Position numbers and translations under genes: made by a program. Below are positions 62,790 to 64,000 of a DNA stretch of 64,000 bases, one piece after another. Source of the stretch: Providencia stuartii (GTDB lineage: Bacteria; Pseudomonadota; Gammaproteobacteria; Enterobacterales; Enterobacteriaceae). The first letter of the stretch is position 1, and each line of letters starts with the position of its first letter. The notes below the pieces were generated by a model. The model was not told the DNA's origin. It made no database searches and was given only the letters and a program-made list of their open reading frames with translations. The DNA lies in the NCBI GenBank assembly GCA_900455155.1, contig UGUC01000001.1:62001-126000 (forward strand). The letters are read 5' to 3'.

Positions 62790-64000
62790 ATGAACAGTGG
62801 GCTGCTTGATACCATTTCACTGACGACTCTACACGGCGTAGGGGCTAGCCAATCGGAAAAATTAAGCAAGATAGGCCTAAATACCGTTCAAGATTTATTG
62901 CTGCATCTTCCACTTCGTTATGAAGATCATACTCGCCTTTACCAAATCCGCGATCTTTTACCGGGCACAACCGCGACTATCGTTGGTGAAGTGCTCCAAA
63001 CAAAAGTAGTGTTTGGTCGTAAGCGAATGATGACCTGCTTAATTACCGATGGTACAGGGAATTTAACATTACGTTTTTTCAATTTTTCTGCTGCCATGAA
63101 AAATAGCTTAGCAGAAGGCCGCCATGTTATTGCATATGGTGAAGTCCGTCGTGGCAATACTGGGCCTGAAATTATTCATCCTGAATATAAAGTCTCCCAA
63201 GATACCTCAAATATCTCACTGCAAGAAAACCTAACACCCGTTTACCCTACAACCGAAGGGGTAAGACAAGCAACATTGAGAAAGTTAATTGAACAGGCTT
63301 TGAAGCTGTTAGAAGGGGGGCAAATCAAAGAGTTGCTACCGGAAGAGCTTAGTCGTGGCTTAATCAGCCTCCCAGACGCGATCCGCCTTTTGCATACTCC
63401 CCCCCCCTGATGTGGCATTAAGTGAGCTTGAGAAAGGGCAGCACCCGGCTCAAAAACGTTTGATATTAGAAGAATTGCTCGCACACCATTTAAGCATGTT
63501 AGCCATTCGAGCCGGTCACCAACGCCTCTATGCTCAACCAATGGTGATCACAGGTCAATTAAAGAGCCAATTTTTGGCAAGCCTACCGTTTACCCCAACC
63601 CATGCACAAATACGGGTTGTCGGCGAGATAGAGCAAGATCTGATTAAAGATGCACCGATGATGCGCTTAATTCAAGGTGATGTTGGCTCAGGAAAAACTC
63701 TGGTCGCGGCTCTCGCTGCATTATCTGCCATTGAAAATGGCAAACAAGTGGCTTTAATGGCTCCCACCGAGATTTTGGCTGAGCAACATGCCAATAACTT
63801 CAAATTATGGTTTGAGCCTTTAGGCATCAATGTGGGCTGGCTTGCAGGGAAACAAAAAGGTAAAGCGCGCGAGCAGCAACAAGAGGCTATCGCCAAGGGT
63901 GAAGTGAGTATGGTTGTTGGTACACATGCCCTGTTCCAAGAGCATGTGACGTTTAAAGCTCTTGGACTGGTCATTATTGACGAGCAGCACCGATTCGGTG
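62790..64000 (+). CDS. recG: ATP-dependent DNA helicase RecG, 5' part, one-base insertion, cut by the window end
   Basis: Branch-migration helicase for fork rescue and recombination. The wedge domain (LPLRYEDHTRLYQIRDLLPG, GEVLQTKVVFGRKRMM) and then the helicase Walker A GDVGSGKTLVAALAAL, PTEILAEQH and the start of motif II (DEQHRFG) are visible. The frame breaks in a C9 run at 63399-63407; with eight C it continues from TPPPDVALSELEKGQHPAQK. The last third lies outside the window. Confidence 0.94.

Overview
The window is a chromosomal segment of a gamma-proteobacterium of the family Morganellaceae, most likely Providencia. Gene content and protein sequence are close to the E. coli core set (yheTU-prkB-yhfA-crp, argD-pabA, ppiA, engB-spf-polA, dsbA-srkA-yihD, mobAB, gor-rlmJ, dppABCDF, glyQS, avtA, yidE/yidQ/yidR, gmk-rpoZ-spoT-trmH-recG). 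The base composition is AT-rich and the gene order is rearranged relative to E. coli. The genus call is inference from this mixture, not from a database search.

Layout. 1-2.8 kb: yheT end, yheU, prkB, yhfA and crp. 2.9-5.2 kb: an accessory and decayed stretch with an unrecognised 324-aa gene, a broken SymE-like toxin gene, a fragment of an unknown protein and the internally deleted remains of an IS256-family transposase. 5.2-7.2 kb: argD, with tandem ARG boxes, and pabA. 7.5-15.5 kb: one minus-strand cluster for N-acetylgalactosamine/galactosamine use (agaR, kbaZ, agaS, a mannose-family PTS agaVWEF, kbaY, agaA), lying between pabA and ppiA. 16-24 kb: ppiA, engB, the Spot 42 RNA gene and polA, with an SDR oxidoreductase, a second TolC-like porin and a small unknown gene between spf and polA. 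24-34 kb: dsbA operon, mobAB, gor, rlmJ, yqjC, yihY, and a nitronate monooxygenase-like gene divergent from a LysR regulator. 34-44 kb: a class C beta-lactamase-like hydrolase, yhjJ, a PdeK-like protein that ends after its HAMP domain, and the dpp dipeptide transporter. 44-46 kb: a TpsB/ShlB-type transporter with no intact partner, and tRNA-Pro(UGG). 46-59 kb: glyS, glyQ, tag, avtA, yidE, yidQ, yidR, yicG and ligB. 59-64 kb: the gmk-rpoZ-spoT-trmH-recG run, with recG cut by the window end.

Fourteen genes, including the essential glyS, glyQ and gmk, are interrupted by single-base length differences, 21 in all. Nineteen are extra bases in short homopolymers and two are missing bases (yidE). Removing or adding these bases restores full-length family members in every case, so this is best read as a homopolymer sequencing-error signature of the assembly and not gene decay. 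One consequence is easy to miss: argD stays open across three such errors but carries about 28 wrong residues.

How the genes work together. The aga cluster is a complete route from uptake (AgaVWEF) through deacetylation (AgaA) and deamination/isomerisation (AgaS) to aldol cleavage (KbaY with KbaZ), under AgaR, with a candidate operator upstream of agaR. dppABCDF imports dipeptides. gmk-rpoZ-spoT links guanine nucleotide supply to ppGpp control. I found no CRISPR array, prophage or intact insertion sequence. No clearly new multi-gene system is visible; the best leads are the AT-rich TolC-like pair between spf and polA, the unknown gene at 2.9 kb, and the truncated PdeK.
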